Origin: Polaromonas sp. YR568
GTDB taxonomy: Bacteria; Pseudomonadota; Gammaproteobacteria; Burkholderiales; Burkholderiaceae
Assembly (NCBI GenBank): GCA_945871335.1
Contig: CAMBWM010000077.1
Location: 1-9,692 of the forward strand
Reading direction: 5' to 3'
DNA: 9,692 bases
Numbering within the stretch: position 1 is the first letter of the stretch; each line of letters begins with the position of its first letter. Below the pieces are notes generated by a model. The model had not been told where the DNA came from, searched no databases, and worked only from the letters and a program-made list of their open reading frames with translations. The position numbers and the translations under genes are program-made. Positions 6,349-9,692 of this stretch are shown here, piece after piece.

Positions 6349-8994
6349 ATGCCAGCTTCCAGCCTCAGCGTTGCAACGACGGCGCCAGCGCCATCCGCTG
6401 AGCTGACTCAGTTGCGTGAGCACTACCGCAGCGGCAAAATCGAGCTGCTGGCCAGCTTGGCACAAAGCGGTGCGTCCACGCGTGGTATGCGTTCGCGATT
6501 GCAAACACTAGCGCGCCACACCGACAAAACTTTGCAACAACTCTGGATGCGCGCCGACTTTCCAGAAGAGTGCAGCCTGGTGGCCGTCGGTGGCTATGGC
6601 CGTGGGGAGTTGTTTCCGTACTCAGACGTCGACGTGTTGTTGCTGCTGCCTGATGGCATAGAACACGACGCACCACTGGACGACTCCAGCCTGAAGGCGC
6701 GCATCGAAAACTTTATCGGCAGCTGCTGGGACACGGGTTTGGAAATCGGCTCCAGCGTTCGCACAGAAAGTGAATGTCTGCACGAGGCGAGTAAAGATGT
6801 GACTGTGCAAACATCTGTGCTGGAGGCGCGCTGGTTAGCGGGCTCCAAAGGCAATTTTCTCAGCCTGCAAGCCAGGCTTGAAAAAGCCATGGACCCCAAG
6901 GCTTTTTTTGTGGCCAAGTCACTGGAACTTCGGCAGCGCCACAACAAGTTTGAAGACACGCCCTACGCGCTCGAGCCCAACTGTAAAGAATCCCCGGGCG
7001 GCTTGCGTGACTTGCAAGTCGTGCTCTGGGTGGCGCGGGCTGCAGGTTTGGGCAAGTCATGGGACGAGCTGGCACGCAACGGTTTGGCGACCGCCTTTGA
7101 AGTGCGGCAGATCAAGGCCAACGAGGCTTTGCTCAGCCTGATACGGGCGCGCTTGCACATGTTGGCCGACAGGCGTGAAGACCGGCTGGTGTTCGATCTG
7201 CAAACCATTGTTGCCGAGTCTTTCGGCTACGCCAGTGTGGCGCCGGATGGCTCTCGACTGGCGCGCCGTGCCAGTGAGTCGCTGATGCGCCGCTACTACT
7301 GGGCCGCCAAAGCGGTGACCCAGCTCAACCAGATTTTGTTGCTCAATATTGAAGAGCGGTTGAACCCCAACACGCAACCGCTGCGCCCGATCAACGAGCG
7401 GTTTTATGAAAAAGCCGGCCGCATTGAAGTGGCCAGCGACGAGCTGTATGTGCAACAGCCCCATGCGATTTTGGAAACTTTTCTGCTCTTCCAAACCACT
7501 GTGGGCGTTAATGGACTTTCGGCACGCACCTTGCGGGCGCTCTACAACGCCCGTAGCGTAATGGACGCCGGCTTTCGCCGTGACCCCGTCAACCGCGACA
7601 CCTTCCGCAAGATCCTGATGCAGCCAGAAGGCATCACCCATGCCATGCGGCTGATGAACCAGACCTCCGTGCTGGGCCGTTACTTGTGGGTGTTCCGCAA
7701 GATCGTCGGGCAGATGCAGCATGACCTTTTCCATGTTTACACGGTGGACCAGCACATCCTGATGGTGCTGCGCAACATGCGCCGGTTTTTCATAGCCGAG
7801 CATTCACACGAATACCCCATGTGCTCGCAACTGGCGGCCGGCTGGGACAAGCCCTGGATTCTTTACATTGCGGCCATGTTTCATGACATTGCCAAGGGTC
7901 GTGGCGGTGACCACTCCGAGCTCGGCTGCAAGGACGTTCGCACCTTTTGCAGCCAGCACAACATCGCCACGGAAGATACCCAACTCATTGAGTTTCTGGT
8001 GCGAGAGCACCTGTTCATGAGCCGCATGGCGCAAAAAGAAGACCTCAGCGATCCTGAAGTGATTGCCGCCTTTGCCAAGCGCGTCGGCAATGAACGCTAC
8101 CTGACGGCGTTGTACCTGCTGACCGTCGCCGACATTCGTGGAACCAGTCCCAAAGTATGGAACGCCTGGAAGGGCAAACTACTCGAAGACTTGTACCGCT
8201 ACACCTTGCGCATGTTGGGCGGTCGAGCGCCTGACCCGCAGGCTGAAGTAGAGTCCCGAAAACGCGAAGCTTTGTCTTTACTGGCGCTGCATGCAGAGCC
8301 CTTCGAGTCGCAAAAAGCACTGTGGGCCACGCTCGATGTGAGCTATTTCATGCGCCATGAAGCGGGTGACCTGGCCTGGCACGCGCGCCAGTTGTCGCGC
8401 CATGTGGGATCCGGCAAGTCGGTGGTGCGTGCGCGTCGCTCTTCAGACGGCGAGGGCATGCAGGTACTGGTCTACACACCCGATGCACCCGATCTTTTTG
8501 CCCGTATTTGCGGTTACTTTGACACCGCCAGTTTCAGCATTGTGGATGCCAAAATTCACACCGCCAACAACGGTTACGCGATGGACACTTTTCAGGTGAT
8601 CAGCGCCACACCGCAAGAGCATTACCGCGAGGCGGTCTCCATGGTGGAAGCCGAACTGATACGCATCCTGCAGACCGCCGGTCCGCTGCCGCCACCGGGT
8701 AAAGGCCGTGTATCCCGGCGCGTCAAGAGCTTCCCTATCACGCCACGCGTGGACTTGCGGCCTGACGAAAAAGCCCAGCGATGGCTGCTCAGCGTCTCAG
8801 CCAGCGACCGCGTCGGTTTGTTGTACTCCATTGCCCGTGTGCTGGCAGACCATCACATCAACTTGCAATTGGCCAAAGTCACCACCTTGGGCGAGCGGGT
8901 TGAAGACACGTTCTTGATTGATGGTCCCGCTTTGCAGCAAAACAAGGCGCAAATCGCCATCGAAACCGAACTGCTGGCCACGCTCAAGGCCTGA
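6349..8994 (+). CDS. glnD: Bifunctional [protein-PII] uridylyltransferase / uridylyl-removing enzyme GlnD
   Basis: Cytoplasmic glutamine sensor: it uridylylates PII proteins (GlnB/GlnK) when glutamine is low and removes UMP when glutamine is high, steering glutamine synthetase activity and nitrogen-regulated transcription. It has 881 residues; E. coli GlnD has 890. Domains in order: an N-terminal nucleotidyltransferase with GGYGRGEL (81-88) and the metal-binding D93 and D95 in SDVDVL; the GlnD helical linker region; an HD hydrolase domain with H462 and H469 in FHVYTVDQH and the H512-D513 pair in MFHDIAKGRGGDHS; and two ACT domains, from about 704 (MQVLVYTPDAPDLFARI) and about 812 (WLLSVSASDRVGLLYSIA), which bind glutamine. 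Both activities therefore look intact. ATG 6349 is the first possible start after map's stop and gives the expected length. The 13-nt gap is C-rich without a Shine-Dalgarno, so translation may be coupled to map. A hairpin with a T-tract overlaps the stop codon. Confidence 0.97.
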   Translation: MPASSLSVATTAPAPSAELTQLREHYRSGKIELLASLAQSGASTRGMRSRLQTLARHTDKTLQQLWMRADFPEECSLVAVGGYGRGELFPYSDVDVLLLLPDGIEHDAPLDDSSLKARIENFIGSCWDTGLEIGSSVRTESECLHEASKDVTVQTSVLEARWLAGSKGNFLSLQARLEKAMDPKAFFVAKSLELRQRHNKFEDTPYALEPNCKESPGGLRDLQVVLWVARAAGLGKSWDELARNGLATAFEVRQIKANEALLSLIRARLHMLADRREDRLVFDLQTIVAESFGYASVAPDGSRLARRASESLMRRYYWAAKAVTQLNQILLLNIEERLNPNTQPLRPINERFYEKAGRIEVASDELYVQQPHAILETFLLFQTTVGVNGLSARTLRALYNARSVMDAGFRRDPVNRDTFRKILMQPEGITHAMRLMNQTSVLGRYLWVFRKIVGQMQHDLFHVYTVDQHILMVLRNMRRFFIAEHSHEYPMCSQLAAGWDKPWILYIAAMFHDIAKGRGGDHSELGCKDVRTFCSQHNIATEDTQLIEFLVREHLFMSRMAQKEDLSDPEVIAAFAKRVGNERYLTALYLLTVADIRGTSPKVWNAWKGKLLEDLYRYTLRMLGGRAPDPQAEVESRKREALSLLALHAEPFESQKALWATLDVSYFMRHEAGDLAWHARQLSRHVGSGKSVVRARRSSDGEGMQVLVYTPDAPDLFARICGYFDTASFSIVDAKIHTANNGYAMDTFQVISATPQEHYREAVSMVEAELIRILQTAGPLPPPGKGRVSRRVKSFPITPRVDLRPDEKAQRWLLSVSASDRVGLLYSIARVLADHHINLQLAKVTTLGERVEDTFLIDGPALQQNKAQIAIETELLATLKA

Positions 8995-9008
8995 GTGCGG
9001 CCTATTTT

Positions 9009-9010
<2 letters not shown>
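8987..9010 (+). terminator. Candidate intrinsic terminator after glnD
   Basis: AGGCC (8987-8991), a 7-nt loop containing the glnD TGA, GGCCT (8999-9003), then A and six T (9005-9010). The 5-bp stem is short, but the T-run is striking in this GC-rich region. It works only for plus-strand transcription, because nothing T-rich follows on the other strand. Its last bases overlap the def stop codon. Confidence 0.5.

Positions 9011-9692
<682 letters not shown>

Noticed and set aside
5280..6350. 356-codon open frame on the minus strand opposite map
   Set aside because: It is a shadow of map, whose ligand residues are all intact on the other strand. The predicted protein shows no domain, and it would also cross the divergent promoter region.
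7057..7803. 248-codon open frame on the minus strand inside glnD
   Set aside because: Antisense to the GlnD linker region, which reads as a continuous conserved protein on the plus strand. No family motif is seen.

Overview
The window is GC-rich, densely coding chromosomal DNA. Its gene content and protein sequences point to a betaproteobacterium of the order Burkholderiales, most likely the family Comamonadaceae (Rhodoferax/Polaromonas-like). This placement comes from recognising protein families and their wording, not from a database search. Almost all of it is housekeeping or central-metabolism sequence. I see no tRNA, rRNA, CRISPR array, transposase, phage gene, toxin-antitoxin pair or defence system.

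Layout, left to right. (1) 1-1174, plus strand: the 3' end of an AMP-forming acyl-CoA synthetase, then a crotonase-fold protein of the ECHDC3 type. They are separated by 10 nt, and the second gene's ribosome binding site overlaps the first gene's stop codon, so they are probably one transcript. (2) 1190-5305, minus strand: purL, the large single-chain FGAM synthase of purine synthesis, convergent with the preceding pair (15 nt between stops). It probably starts at a GTG, and it carries an in-frame insert of about 40 codons rich in palindromes. (3) 5306-5489: a short divergent control region holding one extended -10-like element for each direction. (4) 5490-8994, plus strand: map (methionine aminopeptidase) and glnD (the uridylyltransferase/uridylyl-removing sensor of nitrogen status), 13 nt apart and probably co-transcribed, ending in a small hairpin plus T-tract. 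(5) 9009-9692, minus strand: def (peptide deformylase) preceded by the 3' end of ligA (NAD-dependent DNA ligase). Their reading frames overlap by 14 nt.

Functionally, def and map perform successive steps of N-terminal protein maturation but sit in separate, convergent units here. purL and glnD both concern glutamine: PurL consumes it as nitrogen donor, and GlnD reports its level to PII proteins. I found no previously undescribed system. The items most worth a second look are the palindromic insert inside purL, the loss of both catalytic glutamates in the crotonase-like protein, and the possible leaderless start of map.
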